Below are positions 17,280 through 26,496 of a stretch of 64,000 nt of DNA, in pieces. Source of the DNA: Paraburkholderia dioscoreae (lineage in GTDB: Bacteria; Pseudomonadota; Gammaproteobacteria; Burkholderiales; Burkholderiaceae); contig NZ_LR699553.1 in NCBI RefSeq assembly GCF_902459535.1, positions 3,348,001 through 3,412,000 of the forward strand, read 5' to 3'. The position numbers and the translations under genes were made by a program. Within the stretch, counting starts at the first letter, position 1. Every line of letters starts with the position of its first letter. The notes beneath the pieces are model-generated. The model was not told where the DNA came from, searched no databases, and worked only from the letters and a program-made list of their open reading frames with translations.

Positions 17280-18047
17280 TTACGCCTTCGACTCTTCCTT
17301 CGCGAGACTCGCGAGCCATGCCTCGTCGGCACGGCTCAACATCTTGTTCTTTCTGGCCTTCACGATCAGATCGGGCCGCTTGTTCAACGTGTTGCGCAAG
17401 GCTTCACGCCGACGCCACGCTTCGATCTCCGCATGATGGCCGCCGAGCAGCACATCGGGAACACGCACGCCGTTGTATTCCTCCGGGCGCGTGTAATGCG
17501 GACAATCCAGCAGCACGTCGACAAAACTGTCCTGCACCGCAGACTGCGAGTCGTTGAGCACACCGGGCAACTGACGCACCACGGCATCCATCAACGCCAT
17601 GGCCGGCAATTCACCGCCTGACAGCACGAAGTCGCCAAGGCTGACTTCTTCGTCGACAACACGGTCGAGCAAACGCTGGTCGATCGCTTCATAGCGCCCG
17701 CACAACAGGATCAGGCCAGGCTCGGCAGCAAACCGCATGACACTGTCGTGATTCAGCGTGACACCTTGCGGTGACATCATCACGACGCGCGAGGCGCCGA
17801 TGCCCTGCTCCGCCTGCGCCGCTTTCGCCGCGCCGATCGCGTCTTCCAGCGGCCTCGCCAGCATCACCATGCCGGGTCCGCCGCCGTACGGGCGATCGTC
17901 AATTGTGCGGTAGTTGTCGGTCGTGAAATCGCGCGGATTCCACGTACGCAAACTGTAGCGCTCCTGCTTCGCCGCACGGCTGGTGATACCCCAGTCGGTC
18001 AGCGCACGAAACATGTCCGGAAAGAGCGTGATGACATCGAACTGCAT
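17280..18047 (-). CDS. trmD: tRNA (guanine-N1)-methyltransferase
   Basis: Forms m1G37 in tRNAs reading CCN, CUN and CGG codons, preventing +1 frameshifting. The 255-aa product equals E. coli TrmD in length. SAM/tRNA knot motifs are clear: MSPQGVTLNHD near 90-100, LLCGRYEAIDQR near 112-123, and DFVLSGGELPA near 135-145. The start MQFDVITLFP at 18047 is chosen because GGAGAG lies just before it; a start 4 codons upstream is possible. It is 24 bp after rimM and 145 bp before rplS. Confidence 0.97.
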   Translation of the reverse strand: MQFDVITLFPDMFRALTDWGITSRAAKQERYSLRTWNPRDFTTDNYRTIDDRPYGGGPGMVMLARPLEDAIGAAKAAQAEQGIGASRVVMMSPQGVTLNHDSVMRFAAEPGLILLCGRYEAIDQRLLDRVVDEEVSLGDFVLSGGELPAMALMDAVVRQLPGVLNDSQSAVQDSFVDVLLDCPHYTRPEEYNGVRVPDVLLGGHHAEIEAWRRREALRNTLNKRPDLIVKARKNKMLSRADEAWLASLAKEESKA

Positions 18048-18071
18048 CGCTCTCTCCATTCAGCGAATTAT

Positions 18072-18815
18072 TTAGTAATCGGCTTCCCAGTCGACGGTGA
18101 TCCGCTTCGCCGCCTGGTCTACCGTTTTGACAAAGACACCGACGAACGGAATTAAACGCTCGCCGGTGACCGGCTTGCCGCTTTTGTCGGTAGCCGGATA
18201 TTCGATACGCAACACCGAGTGCGCACCGTTGTCGACCATGTCTGCAACCTTGCCGAGATTGACACCGGCAACGTTCACCACGTCCAGGCCGAGCAGGTCG
18301 ACCCAGTAGAATTCGTCGACTCCGAGAGCCGGAAACTCGCTGCGGCTGATATAGACGCGGGAGCCGCGCAGTGCAAGCGCCACATCGCGGTCAGTGACGC
18401 CGCCCAGATGAGCCACCACACTGTCGCTATGCGTTTTCGCCTGCAACGACGGCGCCGATTTGCGCTCCTGGCCTTTGAGCAGCCACCAGCGCTTCGCGCT
18501 CAGCAAAGCGTCGCCACCGTGGCCGGCATCCGCATGAGCGGCGACCTTGACCCAGCCTTTGAGGCCGTAAGCGTCGACGATTGCGCCGACCTCGACCGCA
18601 TCGGCAGGCCAGCTTTCTGCCGTTTCCATGCGCATTTCTGCTGCACCGGAACCGGTGTTTGCAGCATTGGCTTTCGCCTTGCCTTCGGTTTTTTCGACCG
18701 GCTTGCGAACGAAGGCACCGAACGGTACCTGACCAGACGTCTTCGCGCGCGAGGTTGCCGCTTTTGGCGCTTGTGCCTTTGCGCGAGCTGGACTGCCGGA
18801 CTCACGCTCAGACAT
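18072..18815 (-). CDS. rimM: 16S rRNA processing protein RimM with N-terminal extension
   Basis: Assembly factor for the 30S head, which binds S19. The conserved core begins near residue 74 (VEVGAIVDAYGLKGWVKV); the PRC-barrel part contains DEFYWVDLLGLDVV and ERLIPFVGVFV. The first about 70 residues are Ala/Lys/Ser/Glu-rich and absent from E. coli RimM (182 aa), so the product is 247 aa. Internal Met61 or Met63 could be the true start, but the extension keeps coding-like codon use and other Burkholderia have long RimM forms. Confidence 0.93.
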   Translation of the reverse strand: MSERESGSPARAKAQAPKAATSRAKTSGQVPFGAFVRKPVEKTEGKAKANAANTGSGAAEMRMETAESWPADAVEVGAIVDAYGLKGWVKVAAHADAGHGGDALLSAKRWWLLKGQERKSAPSLQAKTHSDSVVAHLGGVTDRDVALALRGSRVYISRSEFPALGVDEFYWVDLLGLDVVNVAGVNLGKVADMVDNGAHSVLRIEYPATDKSGKPVTGERLIPFVGVFVKTVDQAAKRITVDWEADY

Positions 18816-18947
18816 AAGAAAACCTCGCTGCCAGCTTCGACGCCTGCTTCAGCAAAACAATTCGCGCATCGGACTGCTCATTGGGCCGCTCACGCAAACC
18901 GCGCGAGCCGCCGGTCGAACCGACGACGATACGCAGGCTAGCCACCA

Positions 18948-19202
18948 TTAAGCAGCCGGCTGCGCCTTTGCAGCTTCCTTCACGAGACGCTCGACGGTCG
19001 GCGACAGTTGCGCGCCAACGCCTTGCCAGTACGTGAGGCGATCCTGAGCGATACGGAGGGATTCGCCCTTCGTAGCGACCGGGTTGTAGAAGCCAACGCG
19101 CTCGATGAAGCGGCCGTCACGACGGTTACGCGAATCGGTTGCGACGATGTTGTAGAACGGGCGCTTCTTGGAGCCGCCACGAGCCAAGCGGATGATGACC
19201 AT
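18948..19202 (-). CDS. rpsP: 30S ribosomal protein S16
   Basis: An 84-aa component of the 30S body, first gene of the rpsP-rimM-trmD-rplS operon. The sequence MVIIRLARGGSKKRPFYNIV is the standard S16 beginning, and RDGRFIERVGFYNP follows. The start at 19202 fits the family; an in-frame extension of 26 codons upstream has no family support. The operon promoter should lie in 19203-19374, shared with the divergent dehydrogenase gene. Confidence 0.98.
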   Translation of the reverse strand: MVIIRLARGGSKKRPFYNIVATDSRNRRDGRFIERVGFYNPVATKGESLRIAQDRLTYWQGVGAQLSPTVERLVKEAAKAQPAA

Positions 19203-19374
19203 ACTAGAATCCTTGAAAACCGGGGTTCGGAACGACTGAAACACGCGATTATAGCGGGAAACCAACGCCATAACAAACACTTACCGGGATAAACTGAGCG
19301 GCGGGGTTGCGCCGGCCACAACACCGGCGCCCCCGTACCACGCCGAAACGCCCGAATTACCTGACGGAGCGCCC

Positions 19375-20559
19375 TTGAAACTCTTGCCGCCAATTGTGCT
19401 CTTGCGCGCTTTTTTCAACGCCGCCACACGGTTTGGCGGCTCAGCGCGCACTTTGCGAAGCCGGAGCCTGCGCACCGGCGCGGCCGTATTGCTCGCCGCG
19501 ACCGCCCTGCCGGCTCTCGCCGCACTGCCGGTGGAGCGGATCAAACTGCCGCCGGGCTTCCATATTGAGGTGTTGTCGGACGCCGTGCCAAGCGCACGAG
19601 CGATGGCGCTTTCGCCGAAGGGCATTCTCTATATAGGCAGCCTTGACGGCCACGTCTATGCGCTCGAATTGCAAAACGGGCACGTGAGCGCTCGCCACGT
19701 GATCGCTTCCGGATTGGAAATACCGGCCGGCGTGGCATGGCGCGACGGCGCGCTCTATGTATCGGCGGTGTCGAAAATTCTTCGCTTCGACGCGATCGAC
19801 GCGCGCCTGAACGATCCGCCCAAGCCTGCCGTCGTGATCGACTCCCTGCCCACGGAGACGCACCACGGCTGGAAATTCATCGCTTTTGGGCCGGACGGCA
19901 AGCTGTACGTGCCGCAAGGTGCGCCTTGCAACGTATGCCTGAAAGACCGCAATCGCTTCGGCCTGATCGGCCGCATGGACCCGGACGGCAGTCACTACGA
20001 GATCGTAGCGCGCGGCATCCGCAATTCGGTCGGCTTCGCGTGGCACCCGGTGACACACGAACTGTGGTTCACCGACAACGGCCGCGATCTGCTGGGCGAC
20101 GACGTGCCGGACGACAAACTCAACCGCGCGCCGCGTGCCGGGATGGATTTCGGCTTTCCGTATTGCCACGGCGGCGACACGCCCGATCCTGAATTCGGCA
20201 AAGATCATCCGTGCAGCGGCTTTACGCCGCCCGCAGTCAAACTCGGTGCGCATGTCGCGGCGCTCGGTATGCGCTTTTATAGCGGTTCGATGTTTCCAGC
20301 CGCTTACCGGAACACGATTTTCATCGCTGAGCACGGTTCGTGGAATCGCAGCAAGAAAGTCGGCTATCGCGTCGTGCATGTAGTCACGGATCCGGACGGC
20401 AACAACGCCCACCAGGAAGTCTTCGCCGAGGGGTGGCTGCAATCTGGCGAGTCGGTCTGGGGCCGCCCCGCCGACGTGTTGCCGCTGCCTGACGGCTCGC
20501 TCCTGATCAGCGACGACTACGCCGGCGCTGTCTATCGCGTCACCTATTCGGCGCCGTAG
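19375..20559 (+). CDS. Exported beta-propeller sugar/sorbosone-type dehydrogenase
   Basis: A 394-aa periplasmic protein of the PQQ-dependent glucose/sorbosone dehydrogenase-like six-blade propeller superfamily. A signal peptide covers residues about 25-50 (AAVLLAATALPALA). The core shows VERIKLPPGFHIEVLSD, LPTETHHGWKFIAFGPDGKLYVP, and AEHGSWNRSKKVGYRV, a run typical of sorbosone-dehydrogenase homologues. The start is a TTG with GACGGAG nearby; no better ATG exists ahead of the signal peptide. Substrate and cofactor are unproven. Confidence 0.82.
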   Translation: MKLLPPIVLLRAFFNAATRFGGSARTLRSRSLRTGAAVLLAATALPALAALPVERIKLPPGFHIEVLSDAVPSARAMALSPKGILYIGSLDGHVYALELQNGHVSARHVIASGLEIPAGVAWRDGALYVSAVSKILRFDAIDARLNDPPKPAVVIDSLPTETHHGWKFIAFGPDGKLYVPQGAPCNVCLKDRNRFGLIGRMDPDGSHYEIVARGIRNSVGFAWHPVTHELWFTDNGRDLLGDDVPDDKLNRAPRAGMDFGFPYCHGGDTPDPEFGKDHPCSGFTPPAVKLGAHVAALGMRFYSGSMFPAAYRNTIFIAEHGSWNRSKKVGYRVVHVVTDPDGNNAHQEVFAEGWLQSGESVWGRPADVLPLPDGSLLISDDYAGAVYRVTYSAP

Positions 20560-20789
20560 CGGGCCCTTGAGCAATAATCAGCGGCCGGGCGCGCGGAAAA
20601 CCCGGAAGCCCGGCCATCCAGCCCAACCGGCCACCCGCGCCGCCAACGCAACTCCAATCCGGCGCTTCCTGACAACCCCCGCCCCGCAGGCCACATGCCC
20701 CTTCGCCTGCGGCGGGCGTAGAATGCGCGTCGGTCCGCGCGAGCCGCGCGCCGCTCCTTTCGACCGTCTGCCACTCTGCTCTCGCCTAC

Positions 20790-21257
20790 ATGTCCACCCT
20801 TGCTTCGACTTCCCTGCGCTTCAGATCCAAGACGATTACCGCCGCGCTGGCGTTCTTCTTCGGCTGCCTTGGCGCTCACCGCTTCTATCTGTACGGCAAG
20901 CGCGACCTCTACGGCTGGGCCCACGTGATCGGCACGCTGCTCGGCATTCCGGGCGCCATGCTGGTGGCGGCGAGCGACCGGGCTTCCATGCTCGGCTGGA
21001 TGCTGGCGCTTCCCGGTGCGGTTTCGCTGCTCGCCGGGTTTCTCGCCGCGATCGTCTACGGGCTGCGTCCGGATGAAAAGTGGGATGCACAGTTCAACGC
21101 CCAGAGCGAGCGCCAAAGCCGCTCCGGTTGGACAGTTATTTTCGTCGTGATTTTTTCGCTGCTGATCGGCGCCTTCCTGCTGATGACAGGACTCGCCATT
21201 TCATTCCAGACCTACTTCGAAGGCCAGGTACAGGCGGCCAAAGCACTCTCGCAATGA
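20790..21257 (+). CDS. TM2 domain-containing membrane protein
   Basis: A 155-aa inner-membrane protein. Residues 15-40 contain the TM2 signature (FFFGCLGAHRFYLYGKRDLYG, of which GAHRFYLYGK is the hallmark). Hydrophobic segments lie near 17-30, 44-60, 68-92 and 115-138. TM2 proteins are widespread and of unknown function. The reading frame begins 230 bp after the propeller dehydrogenase; no promoter was recognised in that gap, and the gene lies tail-to-tail with the radical-SAM gene. Confidence 0.85.
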   Translation: MSTLASTSLRFRSKTITAALAFFFGCLGAHRFYLYGKRDLYGWAHVIGTLLGIPGAMLVAASDRASMLGWMLALPGAVSLLAGFLAAIVYGLRPDEKWDAQFNAQSERQSRSGWTVIFVVIFSLLIGAFLLMTGLAISFQTYFEGQVQAAKALSQ

Positions 21258-21273
21258 TCCGCCACACGCTGCG

Positions 21274-22434
21274 CTAAAAAAGATCCAGTTGAGAGTCGTT
21301 GCGCGCCGGTTGGTTGGCACGCGACGGTTCGACCCGGCGAAAGTGCGACATATCGAGAATGCCGCGGTCACGCTGGTTCAGACCCAGCCGGCGCACCGCC
21401 TTGTGGAATCGCTGCTTGAGTAGATCCGCCCACAACCCCTCTCCCTTCATGCGTGTGGAAAAAGACGAGTCATAGTCCTTCCCGCCCCGCATGTCTCGCA
21501 CCCGGCCCATGACCCGTTCGGCGCGATCCGGAAAATGCGCTGAGAGCCAATCCTTGAATAGCGGCGCGACTTCCCACGGTAAACGCAGCACGATATAGCT
21601 CGCATTGCTTGCGCCGGCCTCTGCACAGGCTTCCAGCACGCGCTCCATGTCTGGTTCGGTGACGAACGGAATCACCGGCGCGATGCTGACGCCGACCGGA
21701 ATCCCCGCCTCGCTCAACGTGCGAATGGTGCGTAGCCGCCGCGACGGCGTAGCCGCGCGCGGTTCGAGCGTGCGGGCGATCCCGGCGTCCAGCGTAGTGA
21801 TGGTAATGGCGGCCATGAATTGCCCGCGCGCTGCCATAGGCGCCAGCAGATCGAGATCGCGTTCGATCAGCGACGACTTGGTGATTGCGGCAAACGGATG
21901 ATGCCGCTCGCTGAGCACTTCGATCACGTGGCGCGTGAGTTGCAAGTCGCGCTCGGCGGGCTGCCACGCGTCGGTATTCACGCCTAGCGCAATTGGCTCC
22001 GGCACGTAGGACTTTTTCGACAGTTCCCGCTCGAGCAACTCCGGCGCGTTGACCTTGGCATAGATCCGGCTTTCGAAGTCGAGCCCTGGCGAGAGCCCCA
22101 GATAACTGTGCGTGGGCCGAGCAAAACAATAGATGCAGCCGTGCTCGCAACCGCGGTAAGGATTCAGCGACACACCGAAAGGAATATCCGGCGACGCATT
22201 GCGGGTGAGAATGGTCTTGGCGCGCTCCTCGAAGACCTGCGTACGCAAGACCTTCGGCTCGTCATCCTCTTCCGCCGGCAACAGCCAGCCGTCGTCGACC
22301 GCTTCGCGCTGGTCGACTTCGTAGCGCCCTTGCAGGTTCGTCACCGCACCGCGCCCCTTGCGAGGCGCGGGCGGCGCGATCGGAAATTCGTTGACGAGTT
22401 GGGAGTCGGAGTCGGTCACGGGTAGAACACGCAA
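21274..22434 (-). CDS. PA0069-family radical SAM protein
   Basis: A 386-aa protein with the radical-SAM cluster motif CEHGCIYC (Cys96, Cys100, Cys103), followed by FARPTHSYLGLSPGLDFESR, which places it in the Rv2578c/PA0069 family related to spore photoproduct lyase. The preceding NPYRG is typical. The substrate is unknown; a DNA repair or nucleotide role is only suggested by the distant relation. It is the first gene on the minus strand below the lrp-type regulator, with which it is not obviously co-transcribed (81-bp gap). Confidence 0.88.
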   Translation of the reverse strand: MRVLPVTDSDSQLVNEFPIAPPAPRKGRGAVTNLQGRYEVDQREAVDDGWLLPAEEDDEPKVLRTQVFEERAKTILTRNASPDIPFGVSLNPYRGCEHGCIYCFARPTHSYLGLSPGLDFESRIYAKVNAPELLERELSKKSYVPEPIALGVNTDAWQPAERDLQLTRHVIEVLSERHHPFAAITKSSLIERDLDLLAPMAARGQFMAAITITTLDAGIARTLEPRAATPSRRLRTIRTLSEAGIPVGVSIAPVIPFVTEPDMERVLEACAEAGASNASYIVLRLPWEVAPLFKDWLSAHFPDRAERVMGRVRDMRGGKDYDSSFSTRMKGEGLWADLLKQRFHKAVRRLGLNQRDRGILDMSHFRRVEPSRANQPARNDSQLDLF

Positions 22435-22515
22435 AACATAAACGGCGCAAAATACCTGTATAAATATACAGTGTTTACGCCGTTTGTCGAGCCCCGTTCC
22501 GGCTTGCCCTAGCGT

Positions 22516-23004
22516 TCAATCCCCAACCGCAATCGTCAGCGTTTCCTTGATCTCCTCCATCACCACGTAGCTTTTCGACTGCACCGCACCGGGCAACTGC
22601 AGCAGGATATCGCCGAGCAGCTTCCGGTAATCGGCCATTTCGCCGATGCGCGCCTTGATCAGATAGTCGAAGTCACCCGAGACGAGGTGGCACTCCAGCA
22701 CCTCCGGAATCTTCTGCACCTCGCGGCGGAACTGGTCGAACATGTTGCCGCTCTTGTGGTCCAGCGTGATCTCGACGAACACCAGCAGCGCCGCGCCCAG
22801 CTCCGCCGGGTTCACGCGCGCGTGGTAGCCGGTTATCACACCGTCGCGCTCCATCCGCTTGACGCGTTCGATACACGGCGTGACCGACAATCCGACCTGT
22901 TCGGCCAGGTCTTTCATGGCCATCCGGCCGTCCTGCTGCAAGAGGCGCAGGATCTTGTGATCGAGTTTGTCGAGAGCCCGGACCGGTTGGCGCTGTGTAC
23001 GCAT
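22516..23004 (-). CDS. Lrp/AsnC-family regulator, probably controlling dadA
   Basis: A 162-aa Lrp-type protein: helix-turn-helix at about 14-60 (LDKLDHKILRLLQQDGRM, GLSVTPCIERVKRME), then the amino-acid-binding RAM domain from about 75 with GDFDYLIKARIGEM. Divergent from dadA across a 168-bp AT-richer gap, the classic layout of DadR/Lrp controlling D-amino acid (D-Ala) catabolism with L-alanine as effector. The effector here is inferred from context. Start chosen at 23004 as the only ATG before the helix-turn-helix. Confidence 0.93.
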   Translation of the reverse strand: MRTQRQPVRALDKLDHKILRLLQQDGRMAMKDLAEQVGLSVTPCIERVKRMERDGVITGYHARVNPAELGAALLVFVEITLDHKSGNMFDQFRREVQKIPEVLECHLVSGDFDYLIKARIGEMADYRKLLGDILLQLPGAVQSKSYVVMEEIKETLTIAVGD

Positions 23005-23172
23005 GATGTTTTTGCTGAAAATCTTGAAAATACAATAACAAAACCTGCCTGACTGTTAATAGTATAGCGGTTAACACTGGGCGACCCGCGTTACACCTCG
23101 TTAATCGAACGAATTCCAACGACTCGACGAGCGCACCGCCCTCAGAACTCATCTGAATATCCTGGAGCATCT
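23005..23172. promoter_or_regulatory. Divergent lrp / dadA control region
   Basis: A 168-base region with an AT-rich core (about 23010-23075: runs such as GAAAATCTTGAAAATACAAT) suited to Lrp-family binding. The dadA SD CTGGAG lies just before its ATG. No individual operator could be fixed. Confidence 0.5.
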
Positions 23173-24459
23173 ATGCGAGTCGTCGTTTTGGGCAGTGGCG
23201 TCGTCGGGGTGACGAGTGCGTATTACCTGGCGCGCGCCGGTCACGAAGTGACCGTTATCGATCGCGAGGCCGGCCCGGCGCTCGAAACCAGTTTCGCCAA
23301 TGCCGGTCAGATCTCGCCCGGCTACGCGTCGCCGTGGGCCGCGCCGGGTGTGCCGCTGAAGGCCGTCAAGTGGATGTTCCAGAAGCACGCGCCGCTCGCA
23401 ATCCGCCTCGACGGAACGCAATTCCAGTTGCAATGGATGTGGCAGATGCTGCAAAACTGCACGTCGTCGCGCTATGCGGTGAACAAGGGCCGCATGGTCC
23501 GCCTCGCCGAATACAGCCGCGACTGCCTGCAAGCGCTGCGCGCTGAAACCGGCATCCAGTACGAAGGGCGCACCGGCGGCACGCTGCAGGTGTTTCGCAC
23601 GCAGCAGCAATTCGACGGCGCCGCTAAAGATATCGCCGTGCTGCGGGAAGCCAATGTGCCGTACGAACTGCTGTCGCCGGCTGAACTGGCGCAGGCGGAA
23701 CCGGCGCTCGCCGCGGTGTCGCACAAGCTGACCGGCGGTCTTCGCCTGCCGGGCGATGAAACCGGCGACTGCCAGATGTTCACCACGCGCCTCGCCGCGC
23801 TGGCGGAACAACTGGGCGTCAAATTCCGCTACAACACGCCGATCGACGCACTTGCAATGGCGGGCGACCGCATCGCCGGCGTGAAGTGCGGCGAAGAGCT
23901 CGTGCGCGCCGATTCGTTCGTCGTCGCGCTGGGTTCCTACTCCACCCAATTCCTGTCCGGTCTGGTGAAGATCCCCGTGTATCCGCTCAAGGGTTATTCG
24001 ATCACCGCGCCGATCGTCAACGAAGCATCGGCACCAGTCTCGACGGTGCTGGACGAAACCTACAAGATCGCGATCACGCGTTTCGACGACCGGATTCGCG
24101 TGGGCGGCATGGCCGAGATTGTCGGCTTCGACAAATCGCTGCGCCAGGCGCGTCGTGAAACGCTGGAGCTGTGCGTGAACGATCTGTTCCCGGGCGGCGG
24201 CGATACGTCGAAAGCCACGTTCTGGTCCGGTCTGCGCCCCATGACGCCGGACGGCACGCCGATCGTCGGCCGCACGCCGGTGGCCAACCTGTTCCTGAAC
24301 ACGGGCCACGGCACGCTGGGCTGGACGATGTCGTGCGGCTCGGGCCAACTGCTCGCCGACGTGATGTCGGGCAAGCAGCCGGCCATCAAGGCGGACGACC
24401 TGTCGGTGCATCGCTATCTCGGTGAGAGCGGCGGTGCGCCTCGGCCGGCTTATGCCTGA
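23173..24459 (+). CDS. dadA: D-amino acid dehydrogenase, small subunit
   Basis: Membrane-associated FAD enzyme that oxidises D-alanine and other D-amino acids to 2-oxo acids, passing electrons to quinone. The 428-aa product begins with the dinucleotide fold (VVLGSGVVGVTSAYYLARAG, residues 3-22), then FANAGQISPGYASPWA, and ends with the GHGTLGWTMSCGSGQLLAD region, all diagnostic of DadA. Preceded by a CTGGAG SD and divergent from an Lrp-type gene. No alanine racemase gene (dadX) follows; the next gene is convergent. Confidence 0.96.
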   Translation: MRVVVLGSGVVGVTSAYYLARAGHEVTVIDREAGPALETSFANAGQISPGYASPWAAPGVPLKAVKWMFQKHAPLAIRLDGTQFQLQWMWQMLQNCTSSRYAVNKGRMVRLAEYSRDCLQALRAETGIQYEGRTGGTLQVFRTQQQFDGAAKDIAVLREANVPYELLSPAELAQAEPALAAVSHKLTGGLRLPGDETGDCQMFTTRLAALAEQLGVKFRYNTPIDALAMAGDRIAGVKCGEELVRADSFVVALGSYSTQFLSGLVKIPVYPLKGYSITAPIVNEASAPVSTVLDETYKIAITRFDDRIRVGGMAEIVGFDKSLRQARRETLELCVNDLFPGGGDTSKATFWSGLRPMTPDGTPIVGRTPVANLFLNTGHGTLGWTMSCGSGQLLADVMSGKQPAIKADDLSVHRYLGESGGAPRPAYA

Positions 24460-24532
24460 AGTGGTTTAACGACGCTTCGCGAGCGGTTGAGCTGGCATGT
24501 GATCTCACAGACCAGCGCCGCAAAAGCAAACG

Positions 24533-24562
24533 GCGCCTCACGCAAGGCGCTGTTCGTTTTTT
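24533..24562. terminator. Intrinsic terminator between dadA and the acyl-CoA dehydrogenase gene
   Basis: GCGCCT-CACGCA-AGGCGC followed by TGTTCGTTTTTT on the plus strand, and by CGTTTGCTTTT on the minus strand; it lies between convergent genes and fits termination in both directions. Confidence 0.7.
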
Positions 24563-24603
24563 CAAGCGAATTTTTTCAAGCGAAGTTAGAAACAGAAGCA
24601 GCG

Positions 24604-26394
24604 TCAGAACTGATCTTCAGACAGCGCCAGCACGCTCTCGCCACCCTTCGCGCTGACAATCGACGCCTCGAGCGCCGAGGCCAGCGGCAGCAGGTGCTCG
24701 GCATAGAACTGCGCGGTCGCGATCTTGGCGCCGTAGAACGAAGGGTCTTCGTCGCGCTTCCCGGCCGCCACGAGCAGCGCACGCGCCATCTGCCAGCCGC
24801 CGAGCACGATGCCCGGGAGTTTCAGATACGGCACGCTGCCGGCGAATACCGCATTCGGGTCACTCTTCGTATTGGCGACCACAAACTCAACCACCGCGCT
24901 CAACGAGCGATGACCCTGCGCGAGATACTTCTTCATCGACTCGAACGCCGGGCCTTGCTGCGCGCCGAGTGCTTCGATCGTTTCAGCCACTCCGGCGAGC
25001 AGCGACTTCGCTATCTTGCCGCCGTCGCGCACCGTCTTGCGGCCGATCAGGTCGTTGGCCTGAATCGCGGTCGTGCCTTCGTAAATAGGCAGAATGCGCG
25101 CGTCGCGGTAGTACTGCGCAGCGCCGGTTTCCTCGATGAAGCCCATGCCGCCATGCACCTGCACGCCGAGGCTCGTCACATCGATCGACAGTTCCGTGCT
25201 CCAGCCCTTCACGATCGGCACGAGGTATTCGTAGATCGCCTGATGTTCCGCTCGCGTGGCTTCGTCCGCGTGACGGTGCGCGATATCGCAATGAGCTGCA
25301 GCCACGTAAGCCAGCGCACGCGACGCCTCGGTCAGGCCGCGCATGGTCGCGAGCATGCGGCGCACGTCGGGGTGCTGAATGATCGCGACCGGCTGTTTCG
25401 CGGAACCATCCACCGGACGGCTTTGCACGCGGTCTTTCGCGTACGCCACCGCCTTCTGGTAAGCACGATCCGACACGCCGATGCCTTGCATGCCAACCGC
25501 AAACCGCGCCGCGTTCATCATGATGAACATGTACTCGAGACCGCGATTTTCCTCGCCGATCAGATGACCGATCGCACCGCCGTGGTCGCCGAACTGCAGC
25601 ACCGCGGTCGGGCTCGCCTTGATGCCGAGCTTGTGTTCGATCGACACGCAATGCACGTCGTTGCGCTCGCCGAGCGAACCGTCTTCATTGACGAGAAACT
25701 TCGGCACGATGAAGAGCGAAATGCCCTTCACGCCTTCGGGTGCGTTCGGCGTGCGCGCCAGCACGAGATGCGCGATGTTCTTCGCCATGTCGTGCTCGCC
25801 CCACGTGATGAAAATCTTCGTGCCGAACAGTTTGAACGAACCGTCGCCCTGCGGTTCGGCGCGCGTGCGCACCAGCGCGAGATCGGAGCCGGCCTGCGGC
25901 TCGGTCAGGTTCATCGTGCCGGTCCATTCGCCGGAAATGAGCTTGGGCACGTACGTTTGTTTCTGCTCCTCGCTGCCCGCCGTGAGCAGCGCCTCGATGG
26001 CGCCATCCGTGAGCAGCGGGCACAGCGCGAACGACAGATTCGACGCGTTGAGCATCTCGATACAGGCTGTGGCAATCAGCTTGGGCAAACCCTGGCCATC
26101 GTAGTCGAGCGGATGCTGCACGCCTTGCCAACCGCCTTCGCCGAACTGCCGGAACGCTTCCCTGAAGCCAGGCGTTGCGGTGACCACGCCGTCTTTCCAG
26201 CTGCTCGGATTGCGATCGCCTTCGACATTCAGCGGTGCCAGCACTTCGCTGCACAGTTTCGCCGACTCTTCGAGCACGGCCTGCGCGGTGTCGAGGTTCG
26301 CGTCTTCGAAGCCCGGCAGCGTCGCGATGTGTTCGAGACCGGCCAGTTCTTTCATCACGAACAGCATGTCCTTGATGGGTGCCGTATAGCTCAT
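24604..26394 (-). CDS. Acyl-CoA dehydrogenase
   Basis: A 596-aa FAD enzyme of the longer acyl-CoA dehydrogenase class (with C-terminal extra domain). It shows MNLTEPQAGSDLALVRTRAE near 158-177, the FAD region KIFITWGEHDMA, GVQVHGGMGFIEETGAAQYYRDARI and PIYEGTTAIQANDL. It should oxidise acyl-CoA to enoyl-CoA, donating electrons to ETF encoded directly upstream. The SD GGAGGAG lies before the ATG. A hairpin with a T7 run separates it from etfA, so its expression may depend on read-through or its own promoter. Chain-length specificity not known. Confidence 0.93.
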   Translation of the reverse strand: MSYTAPIKDMLFVMKELAGLEHIATLPGFEDANLDTAQAVLEESAKLCSEVLAPLNVEGDRNPSSWKDGVVTATPGFREAFRQFGEGGWQGVQHPLDYDGQGLPKLIATACIEMLNASNLSFALCPLLTDGAIEALLTAGSEEQKQTYVPKLISGEWTGTMNLTEPQAGSDLALVRTRAEPQGDGSFKLFGTKIFITWGEHDMAKNIAHLVLARTPNAPEGVKGISLFIVPKFLVNEDGSLGERNDVHCVSIEHKLGIKASPTAVLQFGDHGGAIGHLIGEENRGLEYMFIMMNAARFAVGMQGIGVSDRAYQKAVAYAKDRVQSRPVDGSAKQPVAIIQHPDVRRMLATMRGLTEASRALAYVAAAHCDIAHRHADEATRAEHQAIYEYLVPIVKGWSTELSIDVTSLGVQVHGGMGFIEETGAAQYYRDARILPIYEGTTAIQANDLIGRKTVRDGGKIAKSLLAGVAETIEALGAQQGPAFESMKKYLAQGHRSLSAVVEFVVANTKSDPNAVFAGSVPYLKLPGIVLGGWQMARALLVAAGKRDEDPSFYGAKIATAQFYAEHLLPLASALEASIVSAKGGESVLALSEDQF

Positions 26395-26419
26395 TTCCGT
26401 CTCCTCCCGCCGTTGATAT

Positions 26420-26458
26420 AAAAAAAGGACGCTGGACTTGATCGGTCCCGCGCCCTTC
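26420..26458 (-). terminator. Imperfect hairpin with T-tract between etfA and the acyl-CoA dehydrogenase gene
   Basis: On the minus strand an imperfect stem pairs AGG, CGC and GGAC with GTCC, GCG and CCT, followed by T7. It ends about 25 bases before the downstream start codon. It could be a terminator or an attenuator. Confidence 0.6.
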
Positions 26459-26496
26459 CTGTGCTGCCAGACGCCTTTTTTAAGGCGTTACGGCGC

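Noticed and set aside
24487..26421. 644-codon plus-strand frame over the acyl-CoA dehydrogenase gene.
   Set aside because: Antisense shadow: Arg/His-rich translation, while the minus strand encodes a full acyl-CoA dehydrogenase.
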